Notes: generated by a model not told the origin, from the letters alone. DNA of 64,000 nucleotides from Phaeovulum vinaykumarii (GCF_900156695.1 NZ_FTOM01000002.1:1-64000), one strand, 5' to 3'; shown: positions 52,552-64,000, counted from the first letter of the stretch. Translations and numbers: made by a program.

Positions 52552-55083
52552 ATGAGCGACGCCCCGCCCGATCCACCGACCGGCGCGGGGACGGCGCATT
52601 TGGGCCGGGTGCTTGCGCTGACCCGGCTTTCCCTTCTTGTCGAACGTCTGGCGCGGGCCTTCTGGCCGCTGGCCTCGGTCCTGGCCGGGGCTTGGGCGGT
52701 GTGGGCCTTTGCGGGCGCGGAGCTCCTGCGCCGCGGCTGGGGGCCCGGTGCCGCGCTGGCGGCGGGGCTGTGCGCGCTGGCGGCGCTGGTCTGGGGGCTG
52801 TGGCGGCTGCGCCTGCCCAGCCGCGCCGAGGCCGAGGCTGCGCTGGACGCCACGCTGCCCGGACGGCCGCTGGCCGCGCTGCGCGACCGCATGGCGCTGG
52901 GCGGGCCGGGGGCCGAGCGGCTGTGGCAGGCCCATCGCGCGCGCATGGCCGCCCGCGCTGCCGCCGCGCGTCCGCCCGTTCCGCGCGCCGATCTGGCCCC
53001 GCGCGATCCGGCCGCGCTGCGGCTGGTGGCGGGCACGGCGCTGGTGATGGCGCTGGTCTTTGCCACGCCGCCCGCGCCGATGGCCGGCCGTGCCACGCCC
53101 GAGGGGCCGGCCTGGGAAGGCTGGGCCGAGCCGCCGCGCTACACCGGCCTTCCCGTCATCTATCTCAACGCGCTCGAGGGCGACACGCTGACCCTGCCGG
53201 TCGGCAGCCGCCTGTCGTTGCGGCTTTATGACGATCTGGGCCGGGTCGAGGTGACGCAGGATCTGGGCGCGCCCCTGCCGGGGGGCAACGCGGCCGCGCC
53301 GGGCCCGATCCGGCGGCTGGAGATCGCGGTGAACCGCTCGGGCAGCCTTGCGCTGGACGGGCCGGGCGGGCGGCGGCTGGCGGTCGGGGTGGTGCCCGAT
53401 GCGCCCCCCGTTGTCGAGATCCGCGATCTGGCGCAGCGCCGCGCCGACGGCAAGCTGGTCCAGCCCTTCCGCGCGCGCGACGATTACGGCGTGACCGGCG
53501 GGGTGGTGCGTCTCACGCTGGATCTGGACGCGGTCAGCCGCCGGCATGGTCTGGCCCTCGCCCCCGAGCCGCGTCCGCCGCTCGACTTTCCGCTGCCGGT
53601 GCCGCTGACCGGCAGCCGGCGCGACTTTGCCCAGACGCTGGTGCAGGATGCCGCGCGCCACCCTTGGGCCAACCTGCCCGTGGTGATGGAGATCACCGCC
53701 CGCGACGGCGCCGGCCAGGAGGGGCGCGCGGCGCCGGTTCACCTTGACCTGCCGGGGCGGCGCTTCTTCAACCCGCTGGCCGCCGCGCTGATCGAGATGC
53801 GGCGCGATCTGCTGTGGTCGCGCGCCAATGCCCCCCGCGTGGCCGAGATCCTGCGCGCGATCACCTGGCGCCCCGAGGGCTTCATCGACGATGCCCGCGC
53901 CTTCCTGACCCTGCGCATGGTGATCCGGCAGCTGGATGCGGCGATCGCGGCCGGGGGCCTTGCGCCCGCCACGCGCGACGAGATCGCCGAGGCGCTGTGG
54001 AGCCTGGCCGAGACCTTCGAGGATGGCGGGCTGTCGGATGCGCTGGCGGCGATGAAGCGCGCGCAGGAGCGTTTGTCCGAGGCCATCCGCAACGGCGCCA
54101 CGTCCGACGAGATCGCGCGTCTGATGGAAGATCTGCGCAAGGCCACCGACGATTACCTGCGCCAGCTGGCCCAGCAGGGCGAACAGCGCGACCCCGCCGA
54201 ACGCTTTGCCGGCGAACCGCCCAGCCGCGAGATCACCCAGGACCAGATCCAGACGATGATGGACGAGATCGCCCGGCTGATGGAAGAAGGCCGCATGGCC
54301 GAGGCCCAGGAGCGGCTGGACCAGCTGGCGCAGATCCTCGAGAACCTCCAGATGCGCGCCGCCGAAGGGCCGGGGCAGGGGCCGCAGGGGCCGGGCGGGC
54401 AGGCCCTGCGCGACCTGACCGACACCCTGCGCGGCCAGCAGGATCTGTCCGACGAGACCTTCCGCCAGATGCAGGAGGGGCCCGGCGGCCCCGCCCCCGG
54501 TGGTGATCCGGGCGCGGGCGACGATCCGGGTCAGGGCGCGGGTGGGGGCCAGGGTGAGGGCCAGGGTGAGGGGGCCGCCGGGGGCGATCTGGCCGAACGC
54601 CAGCGCGACCTGCGCGAAGAGCTGGGCCGCCAGCGGGGCCTTCTGCCGCGCACCGGGACCGAGGAAGGCGACGCTGCCACGCGCCGCGCGCTCGACGAGG
54701 CCGGCCGCGCCATGGAAGAGGCCGAAGACGCCCTGCGCGAGGGCGACACCGGCCGTGCGCTCGAACGTCAGGCCGAGGCCATCGGCCGGATGCGCGAGGG
54801 CATGCGTCAGCTGTCCGAGAACCTGTCCGGCGACGGGGACGGCCAGCGCCAGCCGGGCGCCGGCGACGGCCGCGGGCAGGCCGGGCGCGAGGTGCCGCGC
54901 GATCCGCTGGGCCGCAATGCCGGGCAGGGCGCGCGCATCGGCACCGACGAGAGCCTTCTGGGCACCGAGGATATCTATCGCCGCGCCCGCGATCTGCTGG
55001 ACGAGATCCGCCGCCGCGCGGGCGAACAGGCCCGCCCCGATGCCGAGCGCGACTATCTGCGCCGGCTGCTGGACCGCTTCTGA
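52552..55083 (+). CDS. DUF4175/TIGR02302 membrane protein
   Basis: The 843-residue protein has two or three N-terminal membrane segments (to about residue 90, another near 165), a beta-rich middle, then long Glu/Arg/Gln helices with a Gly/Pro/Gln-rich low-complexity stretch at about residues 600-680. It matches the TIGR02302 family found after lysA in Rhodobacterales. It may be an envelope protein, but no function is established. The Gly-Gln-Gly repeats (Gln-Gly-Glu-Gly-Gln-Gly-Glu-Gly) are likely flexible. Confidence 0.8.
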   Translation: MSDAPPDPPTGAGTAHLGRVLALTRLSLLVERLARAFWPLASVLAGAWAVWAFAGAELLRRGWGPGAALAAGLCALAALVWGLWRLRLPSRAEAEAALDATLPGRPLAALRDRMALGGPGAERLWQAHRARMAARAAAARPPVPRADLAPRDPAALRLVAGTALVMALVFATPPAPMAGRATPEGPAWEGWAEPPRYTGLPVIYLNALEGDTLTLPVGSRLSLRLYDDLGRVEVTQDLGAPLPGGNAAAPGPIRRLEIAVNRSGSLALDGPGGRRLAVGVVPDAPPVVEIRDLAQRRADGKLVQPFRARDDYGVTGGVVRLTLDLDAVSRRHGLALAPEPRPPLDFPLPVPLTGSRRDFAQTLVQDAARHPWANLPVVMEITARDGAGQEGRAAPVHLDLPGRRFFNPLAAALIEMRRDLLWSRANAPRVAEILRAITWRPEGFIDDARAFLTLRMVIRQLDAAIAAGGLAPATRDEIAEALWSLAETFEDGGLSDALAAMKRAQERLSEAIRNGATSDEIARLMEDLRKATDDYLRQLAQQGEQRDPAERFAGEPPSREITQDQIQTMMDEIARLMEEGRMAEAQERLDQLAQILENLQMRAAEGPGQGPQGPGGQALRDLTDTLRGQQDLSDETFRQMQEGPGGPAPGGDPGAGDDPGQGAGGGQGEGQGEGAAGGDLAERQRDLREELGRQRGLLPRTGTEEGDAATRRALDEAGRAMEEAEDALREGDTGRALERQAEAIGRMREGMRQLSENLSGDGDGQRQPGAGDGRGQAGREVPRDPLGRNAGQGARIGTDESLLGTEDIYRRARDLLDEIRRRAGEQARPDAERDYLRRLLDRF

Positions 55084-55102
55084 GCGCCCGCCCCGTGGCC
55101 CC

Positions 55103-55546
55103 TCAGAGCCAGTCGCGCAGGATCGGGATCAGCGGGATATCGGCCGGCGGCATCGGATAGTCGCGCAGCTCCTGCGGGCGCACCCAGGCCAGGCGCTGCC
55201 CCTCGCGCGGGGTGACGATGCCTTCCCAGCGCCGGCAGACATAGAGCGGCATCAGCAGATGGAAGCTGTCGTAGCTGTGGCTGGCAAAGGTCAGCGGCGC
55301 CAGACAGCCGATGCCGGTGCCGATGCCCAATTCCTCGTGCAGCTCGCGCACCAGCGCGGCTTCGGGGGTTTCGCCGGGCTCGACCTTGCCGCCGGGAAAT
55401 TCCCACAGCCCGGCCATGGACTTGCCCTCGGGGCGCTGGGCCAGAAGCACCCGCCCGTCAGCGTCGATCAGCGCCACCGCCGAGACCAGCACCACCTTCA
55501 CCGGGCCCTCGGGCAGGGGCCCGGACATGCTTTCGCAGCCCTTCAT
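55103..55546 (-). CDS. mutT: Nudix hydrolase, MutT type (8-oxo-dGTP diphosphatase)
   Basis: The 147-residue protein has a complete Nudix box: Gly-Gly-Lys-Val-Glu-Pro-Gly-Glu-Thr, then Arg-Glu-Leu-His-Glu-Glu-Leu-Gly. The segment Phe-Pro-Gly-Gly-Lys and its overall length fit MutT, which removes 8-oxo-dGTP. It starts (ATG 55546) two bases after the argJ stop; ATG 55528 is an alternative. The argJ-mutT pair is common in Rhodobacterales. Confidence 0.85.
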   Translation of the reverse strand: MKGCESMSGPLPEGPVKVVLVSAVALIDADGRVLLAQRPEGKSMAGLWEFPGGKVEPGETPEAALVRELHEELGIGTGIGCLAPLTFASHSYDSFHLLMPLYVCRRWEGIVTPREGQRLAWVRPQELRDYPMPPADIPLIPILRDWL

Positions 55547-55548
55547 CG

Positions 55549-56922
55549 TCAGGACCGGTAGTCGGCGTTGATGTCGATGTAGCGATGCGTCAGATCGCAG
55601 GTCCACACCGATTTCGCGGCCGTGCCCAGCCCCAGATCCACGCCGATCACCAGCTCCTGGTTCTTCATGTAGGCGCTGGCGGCGGCTTCGTCGTAATCGG
55701 GCACGCGCCAGCCCTTCTCGGCCAGCACCATATCGCCGAAACGGATGGTCAGCAGGTCGCGGTCGGCCTTGGCGCCGGACTTGCCCACCGCGGCCACGAC
55801 CCGGCCCCAATTGGCGTCTTCCCCCGCGATGGCGGTCTTGACCAGCGGCGAATTGGCCACGGCCATCGCCACGCGATGCGCATCCGCCGCCGTCTCGGCG
55901 CCGGTCACGCGGATCTCGACGAACTTGGTCGCGCCCTCGCCGTCGCGCACGACCTGATGGGCCAGATCCTGCATCACCCCGGCCAGCGCGGCCTCGAAGT
56001 CCCTGGCCTCGCGCAGGCGTAGGTTGGTCAGCGGCTTGCCCGGCCCCTTGCCGGTCGCGGCCACGATCAGCGCATCCGAGGTCGAGGTGTCGCTGTCCAC
56101 GGTGATGGCGTTGAAGCTGGTGTCGAGATTGCGCGACACGATCTTCTGGAGGCTGGCCACCGGGATCGTGGCATCGGTGAAGATATAGACCAGCATCGTG
56201 GCCATGTCGGGCGCGATCATCCCCGAGCCCTTGGCGATGCCGACGATGCGGATCGGGCCGGTGTCGGTCTCGACCTCGGCCATGGCGCCCTTGGGGAAGG
56301 TGTCGGTGGTCATGATGGCGCGCGCCGCCGCCTCGATGCCGCCTGCGTCCAGCTGGCCGGACAGATCGTCCAGCACCGACAGGATACGCTCATGCGGGAG
56401 CGGTTCGCCGATCACCCCGGTCGAGGAGGTGAAGACCCGCCCCGCCGGCAGCCCCAGCGTCTGCGCCACGCCCGCGCAGAGCGCATCGACCGACGCCTGG
56501 CCGGCCGCGCCGGTAAAGGCGTTGGCATTGCCGGAATTGACCAGGATCGCCGCGCCTTCGGGGCTGTCCTTGCCGATCTTGGCCTGGCAATCCAGCACGC
56601 AGGCCGCCCGCGTGGACGACCGCGTGAAGGCCCCGGCCACCGCCGTGCCGGGCGCCAGCCGCGCCAGCATCACGTCGGTGCGGCCCTTGTAGCGCACGCC
56701 CGCCGTTCCGGCGGCGAATTCCACCCCGGCCACCGGCGGCAGGTCGGGAAAGCCCGCGGGCGCAAGCGGCGAGATCTGCACCACCTTGGCCGCCGGGGGC
56801 GCGATCACCCCCGCCGCCGAGGTCGGCGGCGCCGCAAGGCGTTCGAGCCGCTGACGCGCGCGCTCGAGCTTTGCCTTCAGCTTCTTCGCCTTGGCTTTCC
56901 AGTCCTTGTCGCCCTTGCCCAT
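55549..56922 (-). CDS. argJ: Bifunctional ornithine acetyltransferase/N-acetylglutamate synthase with N-terminal coil
   Basis: The 457-residue protein is ArgJ: the self-cleavage site is Met-Ala-Thr-Met-Leu (the new N-terminal Thr is the nucleophile), with Thr-Ser-Ser-Thr-Gly-Val-Ile-Gly and Asn-Ser-Gly-Asn-Ala-Asn-Ala upstream. It recycles the acetyl group in arginine synthesis. Standard ArgJ is near 405 residues; here about 45 extra N-terminal residues form a Lys/Arg/Ala-rich helix. It is seven bases after the parvulin gene, making a three-gene operon with mutT. Confidence 0.92.
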   Translation of the reverse strand: MGKGDKDWKAKAKKLKAKLERARQRLERLAAPPTSAAGVIAPPAAKVVQISPLAPAGFPDLPPVAGVEFAAGTAGVRYKGRTDVMLARLAPGTAVAGAFTRSSTRAACVLDCQAKIGKDSPEGAAILVNSGNANAFTGAAGQASVDALCAGVAQTLGLPAGRVFTSSTGVIGEPLPHERILSVLDDLSGQLDAGGIEAAARAIMTTDTFPKGAMAEVETDTGPIRIVGIAKGSGMIAPDMATMLVYIFTDATIPVASLQKIVSRNLDTSFNAITVDSDTSTSDALIVAATGKGPGKPLTNLRLREARDFEAALAGVMQDLAHQVVRDGEGATKFVEIRVTGAETAADAHRVAMAVANSPLVKTAIAGEDANWGRVVAAVGKSGAKADRDLLTIRFGDMVLAEKGWRVPDYDEAAASAYMKNQELVIGVDLGLGTAAKSVWTCDLTHRYIDINADYRS

Positions 56923-56929
56923 CGGCCGT

Positions 56930-57781
56930 TCACTCCTTGAAGATGCTTTCGTCGCGGACCACCGCGGGGTCGATCCCGTCGGCCATCCGCTGGATGTCGG
57001 ATTCGTTGAGAACCTCCTCGACCCTGGTCTCGACGGCGCGCGCCCGGAGATCGTTCTCGATGTCCTCGCGCACGTCCTCGATCGCCGGCGCCGAGGTCAG
57101 CCGCGTGTCATTGAGCTTGATGACATGCCAGCCGTATTCGGTCTTGACCGGGTCCGAGACCTGGTCGGGCTTCATCGCCGCGATGGCGTCGCCGAAGGGT
57201 TTGACCATCACCCCCAGCGAGAACCAGCCCAGATCCCCGCCATTGGGCCCCGAAGGCCCGATCGACAGCCGCCGCGCCAGATCGGCGAAATCGGCGCCGC
57301 CGTCCAGATCGGACTTGATCTTCTCGGCCTGCTCCCTGGTCTCGACCAGGATATGCGAGGCATTGTATTCGCGTTCGGGCTCGGCGGAGGAATAGCGCGC
57401 CTCGTATTCGGCGCGCAGATCCTCGTCGGTGACGGCGCGTTCGGCGGTGCGGTCAAGGATGCGCCCGGCCAGATAGGCGCGGCGGTCCACCTCGAGCATC
57501 GCCTGATCGCGCACCGACACGTTCTTTTCGGCCAGCTGCGCCAGCGCGGTCTGCTGGATCAGCTGTTCCAGCATGCCGTTGAACAGCACGTCGTCGGGCA
57601 ATGAGCGATATTCCGCCGGCAGGCTGAGACGCAGCGCGGCAAGGTGGCCCAACGTGATCTTCTGGCCGTTGACCGTGGCCAGGACGGTCTCGGCATTGGC
57701 ATGTGCAGTCTCGGCCATCGCCGGCGCGCCCAGCGCCGTCATCGCGGCCAGCGCGGATGCAAGGATCGCAGTTTTCGGCAT
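56930..57781 (-). CDS. Periplasmic parvulin peptidyl-prolyl isomerase
   Basis: The 283-residue protein has a signal peptide (ending Ala-Pro-Ala-Met-Ala), a SurA-like N-terminal helical region and a PpiC domain with Ala-Ser-His-Ile-Leu-Val-Glu, Gly-Gly-Asp-Leu-Gly-Trp-Phe and Tyr-Gly-Trp-His-Val-Ile. It helps fold secreted proteins. It is divergent from secA, which also acts in export, and heads the argJ-mutT operon. Confidence 0.88.
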   Translation of the reverse strand: MPKTAILASALAAMTALGAPAMAETAHANAETVLATVNGQKITLGHLAALRLSLPAEYRSLPDDVLFNGMLEQLIQQTALAQLAEKNVSVRDQAMLEVDRRAYLAGRILDRTAERAVTDEDLRAEYEARYSSAEPEREYNASHILVETREQAEKIKSDLDGGADFADLARRLSIGPSGPNGGDLGWFSLGVMVKPFGDAIAAMKPDQVSDPVKTEYGWHVIKLNDTRLTSAPAIEDVREDIENDLRARAVETRVEEVLNESDIQRMADGIDPAVVRDESIFKE

Positions 57782-57986
57782 CGAAGCCACTCCCTGGGGC
57801 GGGGAACGGTCCCCGCGGCCTCCGCGGCAGCCCGCGGCGTTGACACTCTGGCACCAGCCCCTTACATCGCCAAGGGACCTGTGACGGCCTGCCACGGCCG
57901 CCGCGTTGCGCTTTCTAGGCTGACGGGGAAATCCGGGCAAGGCCGCCGTTCATGGGACTTTGAACAGGCTGCTCCGCGGGGATGGA

Positions 57987-60686
<2,700 letters not shown>

Positions 60687-60874
60687 GGATTGACGCCCGT
60701 GTAAATGCGGGTTCCGGACTTGTGGTGACCGGAAGGAGCGCGGCTTTATTGCCGCAGCTCCCCGGTTTGCCAAAGCTTCAATGGAGCGCGTTCAAGGGCG
60801 CCCCATGTGGACAGCACGCTTGGCGCCCGATAGGCGGCGTGGTAACAGATGCTCGCTCGCACAAGGGAAGTACC

Positions 60875-61444
60875 ATGTCTCGCAAAGAAATTCTCAAATC
60901 TGACGCGCTGGATGATGGATATATCTCTCATCTTCGATTTGTCGAAGAATCCGACGCGGCTTTCATTTGCGGGCTGCGGTCCGACAGCAAGCTCAATGCG
61001 CATATTTCGCAAGCTGATGTGAGCGTTGAAGCGCAAAGGAAATGGATAAGCGATTACAAGGCGAGAGAGGCTGCCGGTGATGAATATTACTTTGTCATCC
61101 GGCATCAGGCGAAAGACTATGGCGTCGTTCGCATGTATGATTTCCAGCCTGACTCGTTTTGCTGGGGCAGTTGGATCATCTTGCCGGAACGCCCTTCCGG
61201 ATTGGTCACCTTTTCGGCCTTGATGATGTACGAGATCGGGTTTGATGTGCTCGATTATCCGCGCTCGCATTTTGATGTCCGGCACGGGAACACCAACGTG
61301 ATCAACTTCCATCTCCGTTCGGGTGCCACGCCGACGCATGCAGATGAGGCCAATCAATATTTCAATTTCGAACGCGCGCAATGGCCGGTTTTCAGGGAAA
61401 AAAGTGCCGCTCAGCTCAATGCGCACAGGATGCCTTGTCGGTGA
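60875..61444 (+). CDS. GNAT-family N-acetyltransferase
   Basis: The 189-residue protein shows the GNAT order: Leu-Arg-Phe-Val-Glu-Glu-Ser-Asp at residues 20-27, a Tyr-Gly-Val-Val-Arg-Met-Tyr strand and a Ser-Gly-Leu-Val-Thr helix region instead of a classic Gln/Arg-x-x-Gly-x-Gly/Ala loop. The substrate is unknown; members near surface-glycan genes acetylate amino sugars, but none lie here. Codon use is AT-richer than in secA or the next gene, hinting at transfer. Confidence 0.7.
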   Translation: MSRKEILKSDALDDGYISHLRFVEESDAAFICGLRSDSKLNAHISQADVSVEAQRKWISDYKAREAAGDEYYFVIRHQAKDYGVVRMYDFQPDSFCWGSWIILPERPSGLVTFSALMMYEIGFDVLDYPRSHFDVRHGNTNVINFHLRSGATPTHADEANQYFNFERAQWPVFREKSAAQLNAHRMPCR

Positions 61445-61520
61445 TTTGTTCGCGTCATTAACCCGAACGCCCGAATCTTTCGCAAGATAAGCGGTCTTGG
61501 CGCGGATCCATGACACGCTG

Positions 61521-61544
61521 AACGCCCGGTCTTGGCCGGGCGTT
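61521..61544 (+). terminator. Terminator after the GNAT gene
   Basis: AACGCCCGG (61521-61529) pairs with CCGGGCGTT (61536-61544) around TCTTGG and is followed by a short T-rich run. Confidence 0.65.
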
Positions 61545-61643
61545 TCCATCTTTCGGCCCGAATTGCACGCGCAACGCCCGGAAGTGGCCATGAAACGGCC
61601 TCTTTCGCCGGCGATTGTTCTGCAAACGGAAACCGAGGTTGAG

Positions 61644-62873
61644 ATGGACAAGCAACTCAAACTGCGAGTCGTGACGATCGGGGCCAGCGTTCTCATGGCG
61701 GCGGCCTCGGGGTATCTGATGCAAAGCCAGCCCGGCGCTGCGCCGGCCCCGGGGATGGCAGCCACCGGGCCCGTTCCCTCGGCGCCCCTGCCCGCCGATG
61801 CCGGGGCGCCCGCGCCGGCTCTGGCCGCTGTGGAAAACGATGCGCCCGCGCCCGGCGCGGCGGCCCCCGAAGCCCCGGTCGCGCAGAGCACCCCCGCGCC
61901 GATGGCGGTCGTGACCGAAATGGCCGAGCGTGCCCCGGAATTGCCGGCGGCCCCCCAGATCGCACCCGCCCCCCAGATCGCGTCCGCGCCGCAGACCGCT
62001 TCTGTCGCCGAAGTCGTGTCCCTTCCCGAAACGAAACCCGCGCCCCAGATGCAACCTGCGCCCCAGATTCTGGCCGCGCCCGAGACGCAGGCCACGGTGG
62101 CCAGCGTGGCCCCCGCTCTGGTCCTGCCCGCCGGGGCACCCGCGCCCGACACCGGGACCACGGGCCTGCTGTCGGCGCGATTCGACGGCATGGGCGCACC
62201 CTGCGGCGCCGCGCGGCTGAGCCTGCGCGCGCTGCCCTCCGACGCGCCTCAGACCGCGGGCATGGCCGATCTGGTGCTGTCGGCCCCCTGCGAGCCCAAC
62301 GCCCGCATCCGTCTGACGCATGCCGGGATCAGCTTTACCGTCGCCACCGATGCCGAGGGACGCTATGCCGCCCGCGTGCCCGTCTTCGAGACCGAGGCGC
62401 GCTATGAAGCGGTGCTGCCCGACGGCAGCGGCCTGTCCGCGCGCACGCGGGTCGAGGGTCTGTCGGATCTTCTGCGCGTGGCGCTGGCCTCGTCGCCGGG
62501 CTCGTCGGAACTGGGGCTCAACGTGCGTGAACAGGGCGCGGAATATGGCGCGCCGGGTCATGTCCATGCCGGTCATCTTCAGGGGCAGCAGGGCTGGATG
62601 ATCCGTCTGGGCGATGCGTCGCTGCCTTCGGCCCAGGTGCTCGAGGTCTATACCGCCCCGGTGCAGACGCCCGACCTGGCGCTGGCGATCGAGGCGCCGG
62701 TGTCGGCGGGCACCTGCGGGCGGGACATGCGCGCGCGCAGCCTGCGCAAGATCGGGGCCGCCGAAGCCGAGGTCACACCCGTCTCCATCGCCATGCCCGA
62801 ATGCGACGGCGCCGATGGCGCGGTGCTGATGCCGCTGCCGGACCTGCCCTTCTCGGTTGCTTCGGCCGGCTGA
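61644..62873 (+). CDS. Pro/Ala-rich membrane-anchored protein of unknown function
   Basis: The 409-residue protein has an N-terminal hydrophobic anchor (residues 10-28), then a low-complexity Pro/Ala-rich stretch to about residue 170 with repeated Ala-Pro-Gln-Ile/Met/Thr words, and a C-terminal folded part of about 230 residues with four or more cysteines (Ala-Pro-Cys-Gly-Ala, Ala-Pro-Cys-Glu-Pro, Thr-Cys-Gly-Arg, Glu-Cys-Asp). The cysteines may form disulfides in the periplasm. No family is recognised. GAGGTTGAG precedes ATG 61644. It ends at a shared terminator with serA. Confidence 0.65.
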   Translation: MDKQLKLRVVTIGASVLMAAASGYLMQSQPGAAPAPGMAATGPVPSAPLPADAGAPAPALAAVENDAPAPGAAAPEAPVAQSTPAPMAVVTEMAERAPELPAAPQIAPAPQIASAPQTASVAEVVSLPETKPAPQMQPAPQILAAPETQATVASVAPALVLPAGAPAPDTGTTGLLSARFDGMGAPCGAARLSLRALPSDAPQTAGMADLVLSAPCEPNARIRLTHAGISFTVATDAEGRYAARVPVFETEARYEAVLPDGSGLSARTRVEGLSDLLRVALASSPGSSELGLNVREQGAEYGAPGHVHAGHLQGQQGWMIRLGDASLPSAQVLEVYTAPVQTPDLALAIEAPVSAGTCGRDMRARSLRKIGAAEAEVTPVSIAMPECDGADGAVLMPLPDLPFSVASAG

Positions 62874-62896
62874 GACCGCGCTTTGATGCAACGAGA

Positions 62897-62924
62897 AAAG
62901 GCCCCGGATCGCTCCGGGGCCTTT
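62897..62924. terminator. Bidirectional terminator between convergent genes
   Basis: AAAGGCCCCGG (62897-62907) pairs perfectly with CCGGGGCCTTT (62914-62924) around ATCGCT. The A and T flanks allow it to work for both the upstream gene and serA. Confidence 0.88.
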
Positions 62925-62947
62925 GTCATGCGGATGCCGGTCGGCCC

Positions 62948-64000
62948 TTAGCCAACCGAGAAGGCCAGCGGCTTGACCTGATGGAACAGGCCGGTCGCTT
63001 CCAGCTCGCTGCGGACGGCCTCGGGCAGGGGCGCATCCAGATAGCACAGCGCGATCGCATCCTGGCCGACCTGGGTGCGGCCCAGGGTGAAGTTGGCGAT
63101 GTTGACGCCGTTCTTGCCCAGCGTGCCGCCCAGCGTGCCGATGATGCCGGGCACGTCCTTGTTGGTGGTGTAGAGCATGTGCTCGCCCACCTCGGCGTCG
63201 ATGTTGATGCCCTTGATCTGGATGAAGCGCGGCTTGCCGTCCGAGAAGACGGTGCCGGCGAGCGACCGCTCGCGCGAGGCGGTGACCACGGTCAGCTTGA
63301 TATAGCCGTCGAAGGTGCCCGATTTCGCCTGGGTGGTGGTGGCGATGTTGATGCCACGCTCGCGTGCGATCACGGGCGCCGAGACCATGTTCACATCCGG
63401 GTTGGCGGCCTTCATGATCCCCGCGATGGCGGCACAGTTCAGCGCCTGGAGGTTCATGTCGGTGACCACGCCATCATAGAGGATGTTGATCGCCTGGATC
63501 GGATCGTCGGTCATCTGGCCGGCGAAATCGCCCAGATGGCCGGCCAGCTTGACCCAGGGGCCCATGACGGCGGCTTCCTCGGCGGTGACCGACGGCATGT
63601 TCAGCGCGTTCTGGACGGCGCCGGTCAGCAGATAATCCGACATCTGTTCGGCGACCTGAAGCGCCACGTTTTCCTGCGCTTCGGTGGTCGAGGCGCCCAG
63701 GTGCGGCGTCACCACCACGTTCGGCAGACCGAAGAGCGGGCTTTCCTTGGCCGGTTCGGTGGCAAAGACGTCGAGCGCCGCCCCCGCGACCTGACCCGAT
63801 TGCAGGGCCTCGGCCAGGGCGTCCTCGTCGATCAGGCCGCCGCGGGCGCAGTTGACGATCCGCACGCCCTTCTTGGTCTTGGCCAGCGCCTCGCGCGACA
63901 GGATGTTGCGGGTCTTGTCGGTCAGCGGAACGTGCAGGGTGATGAAATCGGCCTTGGTCAGCAGTTCGTCCAGCTCGACCTTCTGCACGCCCATCTTCTG
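62948..64000 (-). CDS. serA: D-3-phosphoglycerate dehydrogenase (5' end outside window)
   Basis: About 350 C-terminal residues are present; the frame stays open to the window edge. Visible are the catalytic Arg in Val-Asn-Cys-Ala-Arg-Gly-Gly-Leu-Ile-Asp-Glu, the Glu of Ala-Thr-Glu-Pro, His-Leu-Gly-Ala-Ser-Thr with the catalytic His, an intervening ASB domain and a C-terminal ACT domain (Asp-Val-Pro-Gly-Ile-Ile-Gly-Thr-Leu). This is the long form of SerA, the first enzyme of serine synthesis, probably feedback-controlled by serine through the ACT domain. Confidence 0.93.
   Translation of the reverse strand, partial: QKMGVQKVELDELLTKADFITLHVPLTDKTRNILSREALAKTKKGVRIVNCARGGLIDEDALAEALQSGQVAGAALDVFATEPAKESPLFGLPNVVVTPHLGASTTEAQENVALQVAEQMSDYLLTGAVQNALNMPSVTAEEAAVMGPWVKLAGHLGDFAGQMTDDPIQAINILYDGVVTDMNLQALNCAAIAGIMKAANPDVNMVSAPVIARERGINIATTTQAKSGTFDGYIKLTVVTASRERSLAGTVFSDGKPRFIQIKGINIDAEVGEHMLYTTNKDVPGIIGTLGGTLGKNGVNIANFTLGRTQVGQDAIALCYLDAPLPEAVRSELEATGLFHQVKPLAFSVG

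Overview
The window is a piece of a GC-rich alphaproteobacterial chromosome, most likely Rhodobacterales (Rhodobacter/Paracoccus group). The clues are the gene neighbourhoods (coq9-rpsU, DUF3576-leuS-lptE-holA, argH-small lipoprotein-lysA, a CenR-like response regulator, a Rhodobacter-type porin, HspQ) and biotin control by a GntR-type BioR with TTATCTATAA boxes. No species is claimed.

Region 1 (1 to about 9.6 kb) is accessory and decayed. It opens with remnants of zinc-ribbon proteins of unknown function (1-981). A Tn7/Tn5053-like transposon follows (1296-2723): a tnsA-like nuclease gene, a tniA/tnsB gene cut off before its DDE domain, and the last part of tniQ, fused by one internal deletion. 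Next come a divergent Ner-like repressor and an unknown HTH protein, an XRE antitoxin-like gene with a readable promoter/operator, and a serine-recombinase tail. An AT-richer two-gene module follows (4795-6504): a DUF262 (GmrSD-type) protein broken by an in-frame TGA, and a HEPN nuclease of the MAE_28990/MAE_18760 type. This is a probable anti-phage or toxin-type system and the best candidate for an unusual system here. The region ends with a biotin-uptake cluster (bioR, bioY, DUF1284), a damaged AAA ATPase gene and tRNA-Ala(GGC), whose 3' end faces the accessory DNA.

Region 2 (9.8-36 kb) is housekeeping: a quinone oxidoreductase with COQ9, rpsU, an SbcCD/YhaON-like nuclease pair, a thioesterase, a thiolase, an RsbV/RsbW-like partner switch, hspQ, a lytic transglycosylase lipoprotein, lolA, ftsK with an aminotransferase, an amidase, a UbiH/COQ6 hydroxylase, a Trm112-like protein, a Lon-N domain protein, a CnoX-like thioredoxin, xth, an OmpR-type regulator, ribA, an L,D-transpeptidase, a YggS protein and a TPR-sulfotransferase.

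Region 3 (36-64 kb) holds a porin, a DUF3576 lipoprotein, leuS-lptE-holA, a BaiN-like flavoprotein with free-Met-R-sulfoxide reductase, two collapsed GFA genes, lysE-rluA, an aldehyde dehydrogenase, a 1-Cys peroxiredoxin, a TlpA-like protein, argH-lptM-DUF2834-lysA-DUF4175, a parvulin-argJ-mutT operon, secA, a GNAT gene, a Pro/Ala-rich membrane protein and the 3' part of serA. Many neighbours overlap by ATGA or GTGA, which implies translational coupling in short operons.
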